Assembly (NCBI GenBank): GCA_030529405.1
Contig: JAUMWZ010000098.1
Location: forward strand, 1 to 6,170
Direction of reading: 5' to 3'
DNA: 6,170 bases
From: Bacteroides sp.
GTDB lineage: Bacteria > Bacteroidota > Bacteroidia > Bacteroidales > Bacteroidaceae
The notes under the pieces were generated by a model. It made no database searches and had not been told where the DNA came from. It was given only the letters and a program-made list of their open reading frames with translations. Numbering within the stretch: the stretch's first letter is position 1; every line of letters starts with the position of its first letter. The position numbers and the translations under genes were made by a program. Positions 6,081 to 6,170 of the stretch are shown here, in pieces.

Positions 6081-6170
6081 TATAACTACCAAATTTTAGG
6101 TATTGCTTTTATCTAATTATTTAATTTATAGTTATATAAGGTGTAAACTATATATAGCTGACTTCTAAAC

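Larger units (their letters stand above)
5929..6170. other. AT-rich gene-free region upstream of dnaA
   Basis: No coding frame or RNA gene is recognisable in these 242 bases, which are strongly AT-rich and contain several short inverted repeats. They must hold the dnaA promoter. The bases at the right edge could equally belong to the control region of a gene outside the window. AT-richness next to dnaA recalls an origin, but no cluster of DnaA boxes is present, so oriC is not called. Confidence 0.6.

Noticed and set aside
5929..6170. Chromosomal origin (oriC)
   Set aside because: The region is AT-rich and next to dnaA, but no clustered DnaA boxes or 13-mer-type repeats were found. Adjacency to dnaA alone is not sufficient in Bacteroidetes.
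1..6170. Mobile element, toxin-antitoxin, defence or secondary-metabolite system
   Set aside because: All coding capacity is taken by four conserved housekeeping genes; no transposase, integrase, terminal repeats or tRNA was seen.

Overview
The window looks like an ordinary AT-rich chromosomal segment of a Bacteroidetes bacterium, most likely order Bacteroidales. Four things suggest this. DnaA has Bacteroidetes-like sequence in its N-terminal domain and around Walker B. MalQ is the long two-CBM20 form with an interrupted catalytic domain, which is common in Bacteroidales. No gene start is preceded by a clear Shine-Dalgarno sequence; the leaders are simply A/T-rich. A degenerate Bacteroidetes-type (-33/-7) promoter can be drawn upstream of dnaA. 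The genus cannot be fixed from the sequence alone.

Layout from left to right: bases 1-1157 (+) are the 3' third of mfd, the transcription-repair coupling factor, cut by the window edge. Bases 1158-1373 are a convergent spacer with four tandem 22-nt repeat units, an 18-bp perfect palindrome in the last unit, and a strong bidirectional hairpin terminator. On the minus strand follow folB (1374-1742, dihydroneopterin aldolase) and malQ (1750-4404, 4-alpha-glucanotransferase), separated by 7 nt and so probably co-transcribed as malQ-folB. Bases 4405-4518 hold the terminator of dnaA and the short malQ leader. dnaA (4519-5928, minus) is complete. Bases 5929-6170 are a very AT-rich region upstream of dnaA with several inverted repeats but no recognisable gene.

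The genes serve separate housekeeping tasks: transcription-coupled DNA repair (Mfd), folate synthesis (FolB), maltodextrin/glycogen metabolism (MalQ) and replication initiation (DnaA). Nothing suggests a mobile, defence or biosynthetic island. The least explained signal is a family of 22-nt-period, CAAAC-headed, TATA-cored repeats. It is clear in the mfd/folB spacer. Related sequence sits just upstream of malQ, in the malQ segment that encodes the junction between its two starch-binding domains, and in part upstream of dnaA. Whether this is a binding-site family or coincidence in AT-rich DNA cannot be settled from this window.
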